A stretch of DNA of 64,000 bases from Pseudogemmobacter sp044142105 (GCF_044142105.1 NZ_JBGTYM010000001.1:186001-250000); one strand, 5' to 3'; positions 24,410-33,141 are shown, counted from the stretch's first letter. Translations and numbers: made by a program. Notes: generated by a model not told the origin, from the sequence alone.

Positions 24410-25465
24410 ATGAGCGAGATCATCCGGCGCAAGTTGGCGCGCGGGGCCGCCTCGGGCCATGAAGGGGGACCGGGGGCGGATCAGGGCTGGCGGCTGGCCT
24501 TCGCGCGCGCCTGCCGCGACGGGATCGGCCTGCATGTCGAGGTGACCGGGCTGCGCCTGGCGCGGCGGGGCCTGGCCGAGTTGCTGGACCTGCCGCCCGA
24601 GCGGGCGATGATCGTGCTGCTGGACGGGCCCGGGGGCGGGCTGGGCATGGTCGCGCTGTCGCCCGACCTTCTGGCGGCGCTGATCGAGATGCAGACCATC
24701 GGCAAGGTTGCGGCGCAGCCGCCCGCGCAGCGCCGCCCGACCCGCACCGATGCGGCCATGGTGACCGGCATCCTGGACCGCGCGCTGATCGAGCTTGAGG
24801 GGATTCTGGCCGAAGAGGCCGATTTTGAATGGGCGGGCGGGTTTCGCTATGCCTCTTTCCTGGAAGACCCGCGCCCGTTGGGCCTGTTGCTGGACGACCA
24901 GCCCTATCGCGTGCTTCTGACCGATCTGTCGCTGGGCGAAGCTGGGCGCAAGGGACAGGTGATCCTTGCCCTGCCGGCCGAGGGCAAGGCCGCCCGTCCG
25001 GTGGCTCGTCGCGGCGGAAAGACGCCGCCGCGCGAAAGCGGCGCGGGCTTTGCCGCCGCTTTGGGCGAGGCGGTGATGGCGGCGGATTGCGTGCTTGAGT
25101 CGGTGATCGCCCGCGTGACCTTGCCGCTGTGCGACGTCATGGCGCTGGAGGCGGGGCAGGTGCTGACGCTGACAGGGGCTGTGCTGGAGAAGATCACGCT
25201 GGTCGGCATTGACGGGCGGCCGCTCGGGCTTGCGCGGCTGGGCCAGCATCGCGGGATGCGGGCGTTACGCCTGGCCGATATCGAGGCCAGCGACGGCGGG
25301 GCTGCGGGCGAGTCCGGAGAACCGGCATCCGCGCCCGCGATGGACACGGGCTTCGATCCCGGGGTGCTGGACATGGCGCAGGGGCTGGATTTCGGGCAAT
25401 GCGGTGAAGAGGCGGGGTTCCCCGCCGCTTTCGACCCTGCCCAGCGCTTTCTGGCGACCGGATAG
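24410..25465 (+). CDS. Orphan FliM/FliN-family protein (flagellar motor switch-like)
   Basis: A 351-residue protein with FliM-like middle and C-terminal domains: a central helical region (residues about 30-200, with MVTGILDRALIELEGILAE) and a SpoA/FliN-type C-terminal fold around residues 220-290 (RVTLPLCDVMALEAGQVLTL). It lacks the N-terminal CheY-P-binding motif of FliM and lies outside any flagellar cluster. The start ATG 24410 is weakly defined. A TTAACC half-site (24324-24329) upstream would fit CtrA control, as for other alphaproteobacterial motility genes. It could be a divergent motor component. Confidence 0.75.
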   Translation: MSEIIRRKLARGAASGHEGGPGADQGWRLAFARACRDGIGLHVEVTGLRLARRGLAELLDLPPERAMIVLLDGPGGGLGMVALSPDLLAALIEMQTIGKVAAQPPAQRRPTRTDAAMVTGILDRALIELEGILAEEADFEWAGGFRYASFLEDPRPLGLLLDDQPYRVLLTDLSLGEAGRKGQVILALPAEGKAARPVARRGGKTPPRESGAGFAAALGEAVMAADCVLESVIARVTLPLCDVMALEAGQVLTLTGAVLEKITLVGIDGRPLGLARLGQHRGMRALRLADIEASDGGAAGESGEPASAPAMDTGFDPGVLDMAQGLDFGQCGEEAGFPAAFDPAQRFLATG

Positions 25466-25470
25466 GCGCC

Positions 25471-25896
25471 TCAGCGTTCGGCCAGCGCCGCGATCTGGCC
25501 GCGCAGCGGCTCAAGGTTATAGCCGAAACGGGCAGGCGTCGCGATCAGGTCGTCCACCGGGCGATTGCCGGCCTCGGTCAGCGCCCAGACGATGGACGAG
25601 CGGTTTCCGCTGGCGCAATAGGCAAAGACCGGCCCCTTGGCTTCGGCCCGTGCCTGGGCCTGGGCTTCGACATTGGCCATGGTCAGCGCGCCGCCGATCA
25701 CCGGGTTCGCGACAAAGGTCAGGCCCAGCGCCTCGGCCGCGGCCTGCATCACCGGCGTGTGCAGATGGGGCGGGATCTCGGCATCAGGGCGGTTGTCGAT
25801 CACGGTCGTATAGCCTGCGGCCTTGATCGCGGCGAGGTCGGAGGGCTCGATCTGCGGCGAGACGGCGTAATCGTCGGTCAGCGGGCGGATGTCCAT
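25471..25896 (-). CDS. DUF442/TIGR01244 family sulfur transferase/phosphatase-like protein
   Basis: A 141-residue protein of the DUF442 (TIGR01244) family with a DSP/rhodanese-like active-site loop: FAYCASGNRSS, where Cys lies in a C-x5-R type cradle. The family forms the N-terminal half of the Blh sulfide-detoxification protein. The neighbouring metallo-beta-lactamase gene encodes the other half, so the two probably work together. ATG 25896 is chosen over the upstream start. It faces the FliM-like gene tail-to-tail (5 nt apart). Confidence 0.87.
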   Translation of the reverse strand: MDIRPLTDDYAVSPQIEPSDLAAIKAAGYTTVIDNRPDAEIPPHLHTPVMQAAAEALGLTFVANPVIGGALTMANVEAQAQARAEAKGPVFAYCASGNRSSIVWALTEAGNRPVDDLIATPARFGYNLEPLRGQIAALAER

Positions 25897-25984
25897 GGGC
25901 GGCGTCCTGTCTGGCAAAAGCTGGTTTTCGGGTCCGCAGACTAAGCGCTGCGGGGCGTGGGCGGAAGACCCCGCCTGTATGGGG

Positions 25985-26860
25985 TCACAGGCGGTTGACC
26001 GGCACTTTCAGATACACCGTGCCATTGTCCTCGGCCTCGGGCATCTGGCCCGCGCGCATATTCACCTGCAGCGAGGGCACGATCAGCTTGGGCATCGAGA
26101 GCGTGGCATCGCGCGCCTTGCGCATGGCGACAAACTCGTCGCGGCTCTTGCCGCCGATATGGACATTGCGGGCCTTTTCGTCGGCCACGGTGGTTTCCCA
26201 GGCAAAGTTGTCGCGGCCCGGAGCTTTGTAATCGTGGCAGACGAAGATCCGTGTCGTGTCGGGCAGCGACAGAATCTTCTGCATCGAATCCCACAGATCT
26301 TCGGCCGAACCGCCCGGGAAATCGCAGCGCGCCGTGCCGTAATCGGGCATGAACAGCGTGTCGCCGACAAAGGCCGCATCGCCGATGACATAGGTCAGGC
26401 AGGCGGGTGTGTGGCCGGGCGTGTGCAGCACCTCGCCGCGCAGCTGGCCGATCTGGAAGACATCGCCTTCGCGGAAAAGCTGGTCGAACTGGCTGCCGTC
26501 GCGCTGGAATTCGGTGCCCTCGTTGAAGATCTTGCCGAACGTGTCCTGCACCACGGTGATGCGGTCGCCGATGCCGATCTTGCCGCCAAGGCGGTCTTGC
26601 AGATAGGGCGCGGCGGAAAGGTGGTCGGCATGGACATGGGTCTCCAGAAGCCAATCGACCCGCCAGCCCTTTTCCCGCACGAAGGCGACCACCTGATCGG
26701 CCGAGCGCGTGTCGGTGCGGCCCGAGGCATAGTCGAAATCCAGTACGGAATCGATGACGGCGCAGGCGCTGCCCTGCGGGTCGCGCAAGACATAGGTCAC
26801 GGTATTGGTGGCCTCGTCGAAAAAAGCGTGCACTTCGGGGTGAAGGTCGGTTTCCGACAT
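25985..26860 (-). CDS. MBL-fold metallo-hydrolase, Blh/ETHE1-like persulfide dioxygenase
   Basis: A 291-residue metallo-beta-lactamase-fold enzyme: metal motif THVHADHLSA, then HTPGHTPACLTY, the Asp in VGDTLFMPDYGTARCDFPGG and the final His in VCHDYKAPG. The MPDYGTARCDFPGG loop is typical of the Blh-type sulfur dioxygenases that oxidise glutathione persulfide to sulfite. ATG 26860 has AGAGG 8 nt upstream; the ATG two codons earlier is too close. Transcribed first, with the DUF442 gene following after 88 nt. An FNR-type box lies in the divergent promoter region. Confidence 0.9.
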   Translation of the reverse strand: MSETDLHPEVHAFFDEATNTVTYVLRDPQGSACAVIDSVLDFDYASGRTDTRSADQVVAFVREKGWRVDWLLETHVHADHLSAAPYLQDRLGGKIGIGDRITVVQDTFGKIFNEGTEFQRDGSQFDQLFREGDVFQIGQLRGEVLHTPGHTPACLTYVIGDAAFVGDTLFMPDYGTARCDFPGGSAEDLWDSMQKILSLPDTTRIFVCHDYKAPGRDNFAWETTVADEKARNVHIGGKSRDEFVAMRKARDATLSMPKLIVPSLQVNMRAGQMPEAEDNGTVYLKVPVNRL

Positions 26861-27006
26861 GGTCATATCCTCTTGCGCTGTGCCTGACCTTGCAGCGGTG
26901 CTGCGGGCCCTTCGGGCGGAGTGTGCCATCCCTGGCCTTAATCTGGGGGCAGGCTAGGCGGTAATGAAACAGATAGCAAGTCTTGAATGTGTTTACCCGA
27001 TGATGC

Positions 27007-27020
27007 TTGACCTGCATCAA
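27007..27020 (+). promoter_or_regulatory. FNR/FnrL-type box
   Basis: TTGAC-CTGC-ATCAA matches the FNR/FnrL consensus TTGAT-N4-ATCAA at 9 of 10 fixed positions. It lies 50 nt before the DksA-like gene and 146 nt from the divergent dioxygenase start, so it is a plausible oxygen-responsive site for the former. Confidence 0.65.
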
Positions 27021-27070
27021 GGCGCAGGGTGCGGCAATGGCCAAAGATCGCCGCCAGACAGGAGGATCGG

Positions 27071-27400
27071 ATGAGCGCAGATATCCACCCGCTTTCGGCC
27101 CGCAAGGCGGCGCTTGAGGCGCGGCGCAACGAATTGGTCGGACGGCTGGCGGCCATCGAGACCGAACTCGATTCGCACAATGATCCCGATTGGGAAGAGA
27201 TGGCGGTCGAGCGTGAGGGTGACGAGGTGCTTGAGGCCTCCAGCGTCGCAAGCCAGCAGGAGCTTCGGATGATTGAGGCGGCGCTGGCGCGTCTTGCCGC
27301 TGGCGAATACGGCTTCTGCGTCAGATGCGGTGCCGAGATCGCGGCGGCGCGGCTGGACGTGCTGCCGTGGACGCCGCTCTGCCGGTCCTGCGCGGCCTAA
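27071..27400 (+). CDS. TraR/DksA family zinc-finger protein
   Basis: A 109-residue protein: an N-terminal coiled-coil (residues about 8-45), an acidic segment and a C-terminal four-Cys zinc finger (CVRCGAEI ... LCRSC). DksA-family proteins enter the RNA polymerase secondary channel. This short version lacks the full DksA globular domain and resembles stress-induced alphaproteobacterial homologues. GGAGG 5 nt upstream fixes ATG 27071. The FNR-type box 50 nt upstream suggests low-oxygen induction. Confidence 0.92.
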   Translation: MSADIHPLSARKAALEARRNELVGRLAAIETELDSHNDPDWEEMAVEREGDEVLEASSVASQQELRMIEAALARLAAGEYGFCVRCGAEIAAARLDVLPWTPLCRSCAA

Positions 27401-27446
27401 GGGGCCATGCCGGAGAGGTTACGTCAGGAACAGGGGGGATGTAGAG

Positions 27447-27668
27447 ATGCAGAAGGAAAAATCGGACTCTCTGGCGGTCGGCGGCTTGCTGAACGATTTG
27501 GCGCTGGCAAGTCAGGCGGCGGCCTGGGCGACGTTGCAGACCGAAATCCTGTCGCTCGCCGCGCTGTTGCCCAGCCATGGGCTGACGCTTGCCCAGCCCG
27601 AGGCCGAGGCGCGCCGCCTGGCCGATGAAGCGCGGGTCGAGGCCAGTTTCGACAATATGCCGGTCTGA
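27447..27668 (+). CDS. Small helical hypothetical protein
   Basis: A 73-residue, probably all-helical protein (SLAVGGLLNDLALASQAAAW, then EAEARRLADEARVEASFDNMPV). No recognised domain. GGGGGA lies upstream of ATG 27447. It lies 46 nt after the DksA-like gene on the same strand and may be co-transcribed, hence possibly oxygen-regulated. The Ala/Leu/Glu pattern suggests a coiled-coil or membrane-adjacent helix; it lacks a signal peptide. Confidence 0.65.
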   Translation: MQKEKSDSLAVGGLLNDLALASQAAAWATLQTEILSLAALLPSHGLTLAQPEAEARRLADEARVEASFDNMPV

Positions 27669-27796
27669 CCGGGTCGCGCGGCAGCGGCGATGTCGGCCTT
27701 TTGCCCGGCTTTTCCCGGCAAAGCCTTGCCAAGCCATGGCTTTTGCTTGTTAACTTCGCGCAAGTCGGCCGGTGAGGGCCGCAGGGCGGGGGGCAA

Positions 27797-29644
27797 ATGA
27801 CCGCGACGGGGGGCCTTGGCGGCACAGTCAATACTGAACGGGCAGGGCCGGAAGATGCGGTTCTGGTCATCACCTTCGACAATCCGCCGGGCAATGCACT
27901 GACGCCGGGGATGCGGCGGGCGATGATGCAGGCGCTGGCCGAAGCGGCGCAACCGGGCCTGCGCGGCGTGGTGATCGCGGGGGCTGGGCGAAATTTCTCG
28001 GCGGCGACCTCGATTGACGCGGGCGAGGCCCCGGCCGCGCCGGGAGCACCCTCGCTTGCGGTGCTGTGTCAGGCCATGGACGCCTTGCCCCTGCCGGTCG
28101 TCGTCGCCCTGTCGGGCGCGGCGGTGGGGCCGGGGGCAGAGCTTGCGCTTGCCGCCCATGCCCGCGTCGCGACCGAGACGGCGAGGCTGATCTTTCCCGA
28201 GGCGGGGCTTGGGCTGCCGCCGCAGGGCGGCAGCACGCAGCGCCTACCGCGTATCGTGGGCGCGGCCGAGGCGCTGGACATCCTGCTCTCGGGGCGGCCA
28301 GTTGCCGCGGAAGAAGGGCTGGCGCTGGGGCTGATCGACCAGATGGTTGCAGGCGAAGACCCGCTGCCCGCGGCCATCGCGCGGGCCTTCGCCATGCCGC
28401 AACCGCGCCCCGGTGCGGCACGGACCGAGGGGCTTGAGGATGTGGCCGGCTGGCAGGAGGCGGTGACGGCAGCCCGGCAAGAGGCGGCGCGTGGCATCCT
28501 GCCAGCGCCGGCGCGGATCATCGACTGCGTTGATGCAGCGCTTTACCTGCCCTTCGAGAATGGTCTGGCGCTGGAAGAGGTCGCCTTTGACGATCTGGCC
28601 GAGACAGAGGAAAGCCATGGTCTGATCGCCGCCGCCCAGGCCGAACGGCGGGCGGCCTCCTTGCCGCCCGCAGTGGCCAAGGCCGCGCCGAAGGGGATTT
28701 CGCATCTGGCGCTGATCGGTGCGGCGCCGCAGATGGCCCCGGTGGCGCTGATCGCGCTCGGGCGCGGGCTCAAGGTCAGCTGGGTCGATGCCGAAAAGCC
28801 GCGCCTGGCCGCCGGGATGCGCTGGGTGGCCGAACGGCAAGAGGCCGAGATGCGGGCCGGGCGTCTCGCCCCGGCGCAAAAGGATGCCGACTGGGCGCGG
28901 CTTTCAGGCTTCGCGGATGCGACCGTGCTGGCGCGCAGCGGCCCGGCAGGTCCGGGACTGGCGATCCATGCCGGGGCGGGGCCCGATCTCGTCGTGATGA
29001 CGCGGCTTCTGCCCGCGGTGCCGCAATTGGTGCTGGGCGGGGCGGAAGGCACGCTCGGATTGGCGCTGGCGCCTTCGGCCCGGATTTCCGAACTCGCCCT
29101 GCCGGAAGCGGCCGATTCCGAACAGGTGGCGGCCTCGGTGCAGCTTCTGCGCCGGTTGAACCTGCCGCCGGTTCTGGTGGGCAAGATGCCGATCCTGGGT
29201 CGGCGGGTGGCCGGGGCGGGGCGCGCGGCACTGGCGCGGATGCTTGCGCTGGGCGTGCCGAAGCGGCGGCTGGAGATCGCGCTGGACGGGTTCGGCGCCC
29301 CGTTTCCGGAACTGCCCGATCCAGAGGCGCCCGCGCCGATGCGGGGCATGGGGGAGGTCGAGGTCCTGAACCGCTGGCTTGCGGCGCAGGTGAATGAGGC
29401 GATGCGGATGCTCGATGCGCGCGTCGCACGGCGGCCATCGGATGTCGACCATATCCTAGTGCAGGGCTTCGGCTTTCCGCGCTGGCGTGGCGGGCCGATG
29501 CATCAGGCGGCGCAGCGCGGCCTCATGGTCCTGCGCGCCGAGATGCATGGCTGGATGGAAGAGGATGCGCTGTGGCAACCCTGCGCGCTGATCGACCGGA
29601 TGATCGGTGAGGGGCGGCGGCTTGCCGATCTGGACCGGAACTGA
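27797..29644 (+). CDS. Enoyl-CoA hydratase/isomerase-family fusion with degenerate 3-hydroxyacyl-CoA dehydrogenase domain
   Basis: A 615-residue FadB/FadJ-like protein. The N-terminal crotonase domain (residues about 20-205) keeps both catalytic Glu positions (GPGAELALAA; IFPEAGLGLP) and the oxyanion-hole glycines. The region aligned with the 3-hydroxyacyl-CoA dehydrogenase NAD site reads HLALIGAAPQMAP, so the GxGxxG loop is lost. The catalytic His block (usually LHFFNP) reads LGLALAPS. The C-terminal dehydrogenase fold and the final FGFPRWRGGPMH block are kept. I infer an active hydratase/isomerase with a non-catalytic second domain. It has no neighbour in beta-oxidation here. Confidence 0.88.
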   Translation: MTATGGLGGTVNTERAGPEDAVLVITFDNPPGNALTPGMRRAMMQALAEAAQPGLRGVVIAGAGRNFSAATSIDAGEAPAAPGAPSLAVLCQAMDALPLPVVVALSGAAVGPGAELALAAHARVATETARLIFPEAGLGLPPQGGSTQRLPRIVGAAEALDILLSGRPVAAEEGLALGLIDQMVAGEDPLPAAIARAFAMPQPRPGAARTEGLEDVAGWQEAVTAARQEAARGILPAPARIIDCVDAALYLPFENGLALEEVAFDDLAETEESHGLIAAAQAERRAASLPPAVAKAAPKGISHLALIGAAPQMAPVALIALGRGLKVSWVDAEKPRLAAGMRWVAERQEAEMRAGRLAPAQKDADWARLSGFADATVLARSGPAGPGLAIHAGAGPDLVVMTRLLPAVPQLVLGGAEGTLGLALAPSARISELALPEAADSEQVAASVQLLRRLNLPPVLVGKMPILGRRVAGAGRAALARMLALGVPKRRLEIALDGFGAPFPELPDPEAPAPMRGMGEVEVLNRWLAAQVNEAMRMLDARVARRPSDVDHILVQGFGFPRWRGGPMHQAAQRGLMVLRAEMHGWMEEDALWQPCALIDRMIGEGRRLADLDRN

Positions 29645-29661
29645 CGCCGAGCGGGATGGCG

Positions 29662-29877
29662 TCAGCCGAGGAAGATACCCAGAACGACCAGCATCAGCCC
29701 CATGGCCGAAACCGCCAGCGCGCCCATGTTGATCACCACGACGCGCTGCAACTCTGACCGCATCCCCTCGTCGGGCAGACCCGCGCGGCGGACGCGCAGG
29801 GCGCGCATCACGCAATAGAACAGGCCCGCGACGCCGACCAGCGACACAAGGGTACCAACCCAGACCATGGCCTGCAT
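29662..29877 (-). CDS. Small two-helix membrane protein
   Basis: A 71-residue protein with two membrane helices (residues about 5-25 and 48-70) separated by a basic-acidic loop (RALRVRRAGLPDEGMRSELQR). It matches the layout of a common small alphaproteobacterial inner-membrane protein of unknown function. GAAGGA lies upstream of ATG 29877, which I prefer to the long upstream open frame. Divergent from gapR (172 nt), convergent with the enoyl-CoA hydratase-like gene. Confidence 0.75.
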   Translation of the reverse strand: MQAMVWVGTLVSLVGVAGLFYCVMRALRVRRAGLPDEGMRSELQRVVVINMGALAVSAMGLMLVVLGIFLG

Positions 29878-30049
29878 GTGCGGATTCCTTCTTTTCGTTC
29901 GTCCTTCCCCCGCTTCTTGGCTAACGGCTGCCCGCCTGCCACGCAAGCGAAGATCGGGATGGGCGGGGCTGAAGTTGGGGGTTGAAGCGGCGGGCGGGGC
30001 CGCGCTATCTGCGACGGCCTGATCCGGTGAAACAGCAAGGAGGGCCGCC

Positions 30050-30304
30050 ATGGCCGACGCAACTGACAGCTACGGTATCGCCGCAGACGAGCTGCGCCAG
30101 TTCATTGAACGCTTCGAACAGCTGGAAGCCGAGAAGAAGGACATCGCCGAACAGCAGAAGGAAGTGATGGCTGAGGCCAAGGGCCGGGGCTACGACACCA
30201 AGGCGATGCGCAAGATCGTGGCGCTGCGCAAGAAAAAGCCCGATGACATCGCCGAAGAGGAAGCCGTCCTCGAAATGTACAAGACCGCGCTGGGCATGTC
30301 CTAA
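30050..30304 (+). CDS. gapR: Nucleoid-associated protein GapR (DUF2312)
   Basis: An 84-residue DUF2312 protein. In Caulobacter, GapR is a DUF2312 protein that binds overtwisted DNA ahead of replication and transcription and is essential for normal growth. The N-terminal coiled-coil (LRQFIERFEQLEAEKKDIAE) and the basic C-terminal DNA-binding part (YDTKAMRKIVALRKKKP) are fully conserved. AAGGAGG lies 8 nt upstream of ATG 30050. It is a single-gene unit. Confidence 0.93.
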   Translation: MADATDSYGIAADELRQFIERFEQLEAEKKDIAEQQKEVMAEAKGRGYDTKAMRKIVALRKKKPDDIAEEEAVLEMYKTALGMS

Positions 30305-30466
30305 GGCCGGGGGCGCTCTGGTCGCGCTCCGCGCCCGGGCCCCGTCCGCCGCTGCAGGCCTTGCGTCCGATGCATCGTTATCGCGTCGGGCCAGACGCAT
30401 CGCAGGCTGCGCGAGCCTGCTGTCTGCGGGACAGGTCGGGCATGGCTTGGGCGACACCCGGCGCAT

Positions 30467-31339
30467 TCACGGCGCGATGAAGGTAACTCCGGCCATCTGG
30501 CAGATCAGTGCCACATCCTCGGCATAACGGGCGGTCATCCTGGCCACCATCTCTTCGGTCCAGCCGGGCAGGGTGAATTCCATCTCGACCTTGTCCTTCA
30601 GCGCGAACTTGTCGAGAAAGGCCGAAACGATGCGGCGGCGCTGCTGGATCGACGCGGCAGGATGCGTTGCCATATAGTTCTGCATACGGGCCATCCCCTC
30701 GGGCGACATGATGCCGGACAGAAGCTCGTCGGTTTCCTCAAGCTCGATGGCATCGTCGTGGCCCGAGACCGCCTGCAACACTTCTGGCCAAATCAGAGGC
30801 GTATCCTCGTCGCACCAGATCACCAAGGGCACGCCCGGGTTCTGGCGCAGGATCTGGCCGACGACATCGGACCAGCGCAGGGCGGCAGGGTCAGAGCCTT
30901 CGATAAATTCCTCATAGGTCTTGCCTTTCTGCTTCTCGAACAGAGCAGGCAGGAAAGTCGCCGGGTTGCGGATCGCCAGATGGAATTCGGCCTCGATCTC
31001 GGGGAAGATCCGGGTGAAGGCACGGATGCGCTCGCCCGCGAAACTGTACATCTGGCCGCGCAGAACCCATTGCGGAAAGGACAGGAAACTGTCCCAGGAC
31101 AGGACCAAGCGCTGGGCCAGATCTTCGTCCATGATCTGTTCCAGCACCAGCGCCTGGGTCTCGACCGTGGCAGCGCCGCCCTTGAGCTGCACCGCGGTGT
31201 CGCGCAGCAGTTTCCGGTATCGAGTCGGCGCGGGCACGACGATGCCTTGCTGTGCCAGAAGCCCGCGGTTCTTCAGCAGGCAGCGGACCAGCCGCTCTTC
31301 ATCGGTGCAATGGGCGCCCAGGTGATAGACGATGCGCAT
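30467..31339 (-). CDS. Hypothetical protein, sulfotransferase-like fold without P-loop
   Basis: A 290-residue cytoplasmic protein beginning MRIVYHLGAHCTDEERLVRC. The first strand and helix recall bacterial sulfotransferase-like proteins, whose start usually reads HIGxxKTGTT, but the Lys/Thr PAPS-binding residues are replaced (AHCTDEER). Later segments (FHLAIRNPATFLPALFEK; PLVIWCDEDTPLIWPEV) fit the same fold. Function is unknown and catalysis with PAPS looks unlikely. Earlier starts at 31381 (ATG) or 31390 (GTG) are possible but lack a good ribosome binding site. Divergent from the iron-type permease gene. Confidence 0.65.
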   Translation of the reverse strand: MRIVYHLGAHCTDEERLVRCLLKNRGLLAQQGIVVPAPTRYRKLLRDTAVQLKGGAATVETQALVLEQIMDEDLAQRLVLSWDSFLSFPQWVLRGQMYSFAGERIRAFTRIFPEIEAEFHLAIRNPATFLPALFEKQKGKTYEEFIEGSDPAALRWSDVVGQILRQNPGVPLVIWCDEDTPLIWPEVLQAVSGHDDAIELEETDELLSGIMSPEGMARMQNYMATHPAASIQQRRRIVSAFLDKFALKDKVEMEFTLPGWTEEMVARMTARYAEDVALICQMAGVTFIAP

Positions 31340-31442
31340 GGATCGGGGCCTGCTCGGGTCTTGTTGGGCCGGATCGGCCATTTTCCTCACTATACGGCGT
31401 TTTCTTTACAGATACACCGCTTTCCTGTAGGTCGCGGCAACG

Positions 31443-33098
31443 ATGTCTGAGCAAATCCGTCAACTTCCCCGTCGCCTCTCGCTGCGCCTGGACCTGTGGT
31501 CGCTTGGCGCCCTTCTGATTGCGGCGCTTGTGCTGGCGCCGGTCGTGTCGGTGGTGTGGATCGCCTTCCATCCGACCGAGAATATCTGGCCCCATCTGGC
31601 TCAATCAGTGCTCCCGCGCTATCTGCGCACCACCTTCCTTCTGATGGCGATGGTGGCGGGGCTGACCGCCTGCATCGGCACTGGTGCGGCTTGGCTGGTC
31701 AGCATGTATGATTTTCCGGGGCGGCGCTGGCTGGATCATGCGCTTCTCTTCCCGCTGGCGATCCCGGCCTATGTCGGGGCCTATGCGCTGGTCGATGTGC
31801 TGGATTACGGCGGGCCGGTGCAGGGGGCCCTGCGCGCGGCGATGGGCTGGACTTCGGCGCGCGACTACTGGTTTCCCGAGACCCGCTCGCTCTGGGCCGC
31901 GGGATTGGTTCTGTCGGCAGCGCTCTATCCCTATGTCTACCTTCTGGCCCGAGCGGCCTTTCGCGAGCAATCGGGCTGCACCTATGAGGTCGCCCGCGCG
32001 CTGGGGCAGGGACCCTGGGGCCTGTTCCGCCGTGTCGGCCTGCCTATGGCGCGGCCCGCCATTGCGGCGGGCGTTGCGCTGGCGATGATGGAGACCCTGG
32101 CCGATTATGGTTCGATCTCGTATTTCGGGGTGCAGACCCTGACGGCGGGGATTTTCTCGACATGGCTGGATGGCGGCAATGCCGGGGGGGCTGCGCAGAT
32201 CGCCTGCGTGCTGCTCGGCCTGATCGTCACGCTGGTCGCGCTTGAGCGGGTGTCGCGGCGCAATGCGCGCTTTCATCGCGTGGGCCGGTCGCAACGCCCG
32301 ATCGCCCGGACGCAGTTGCAGGGGCGGCAGGGATGGATCGCCTTTGCCCTGTGCCTTTTCCCCTTTGCCTGCGGCTTCCTGCTGCCGGTGGGCGTAATGC
32401 TGTTCCATGCGTCGGAGGCGCCGGCGCAATGGCTTGCGCCGGGGCTTCTGGTGGCGCTCAAGAACACGCTTCTGGTGGCAGGGCTGGCGTCGCTGGCCAC
32501 GGTGGCTGCGGCGCTGCTGGCGGTCTATGGGTTGCGTCTGTCGGGCCATGCCGCCGGCCGCTGGCTGCTGCCGCTGACGACGCTGGGCTATGCCACGCCC
32601 GGCGCGGTGCTTGCGGTCGGCCTGCTGATCCCCCTGGCCGCGCTGGACCACCGTCTTGCTGACGGGATCGAGGCTTTGACCGGCAGCGATCCCGGTCTGA
32701 TGATCACTGGTACCGCCTTTGCCTTGGGTCTGGCCTATCTGGTCCGCTTCTTCGGCGTGGCGCAGGGCGCGGTCGAAAGCGCCTTTGGCCGGGTCTCGCC
32801 CTCTCTGCCCATGGCGGCGCGCTCGCTGGGCCGGGGGCCGGGCGGCGCTCTGCGCGCGGTCTATCTGCCGATGATGCGGGGCTCGGTCCTGACGGCGCTG
32901 CTGGTGGTTTTTGTCGATTGCGTGAAGGAGTTGCCCGCGACACTTTTGCTGCGGCCCTTCAACTACAACACACTCTCGACCCGGGTCTTCGAGCTGGCCT
33001 CGCTGGAACGCCTGTCCGAAGCCGCCCCCGCCGCCCTTCTGGTCATGGGCATCGGCCTGGCCGCCGTGGCGGTCCTGGCCCGCACCAACCGCGCCTAA
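31443..33098 (+). CDS. Iron(III)-type ABC transporter permease (FbpB-like)
   Basis: A 551-residue inner-membrane protein with about 12 helices in two tandem BPD permease domains. Each has an EAA loop (EVARALGQGPWGLFRRVGLP and MAARSLGRGPGGALRAVYLP). The tandem architecture and blocks such as ADYGSISYFGVQTLTAGIFS are those of FbpB/SfuB ferric-iron permeases. No binding protein or ATPase gene lies next to it in the window, so the partners must be elsewhere. A short low-GC leader precedes the start, with no obvious Fur box. Confidence 0.9.
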   Translation: MSEQIRQLPRRLSLRLDLWSLGALLIAALVLAPVVSVVWIAFHPTENIWPHLAQSVLPRYLRTTFLLMAMVAGLTACIGTGAAWLVSMYDFPGRRWLDHALLFPLAIPAYVGAYALVDVLDYGGPVQGALRAAMGWTSARDYWFPETRSLWAAGLVLSAALYPYVYLLARAAFREQSGCTYEVARALGQGPWGLFRRVGLPMARPAIAAGVALAMMETLADYGSISYFGVQTLTAGIFSTWLDGGNAGGAAQIACVLLGLIVTLVALERVSRRNARFHRVGRSQRPIARTQLQGRQGWIAFALCLFPFACGFLLPVGVMLFHASEAPAQWLAPGLLVALKNTLLVAGLASLATVAAALLAVYGLRLSGHAAGRWLLPLTTLGYATPGAVLAVGLLIPLAALDHRLADGIEALTGSDPGLMITGTAFALGLAYLVRFFGVAQGAVESAFGRVSPSLPMAARSLGRGPGGALRAVYLPMMRGSVLTALLVVFVDCVKELPATLLLRPFNYNTLSTRVFELASLERLSEAAPAALLVMGIGLAAVAVLARTNRA

Positions 33099-33141
33099 AC
33101 CCTTGCGGGCCCCCCCCGGCCTGGAGTATTGGAGGCGCGCT

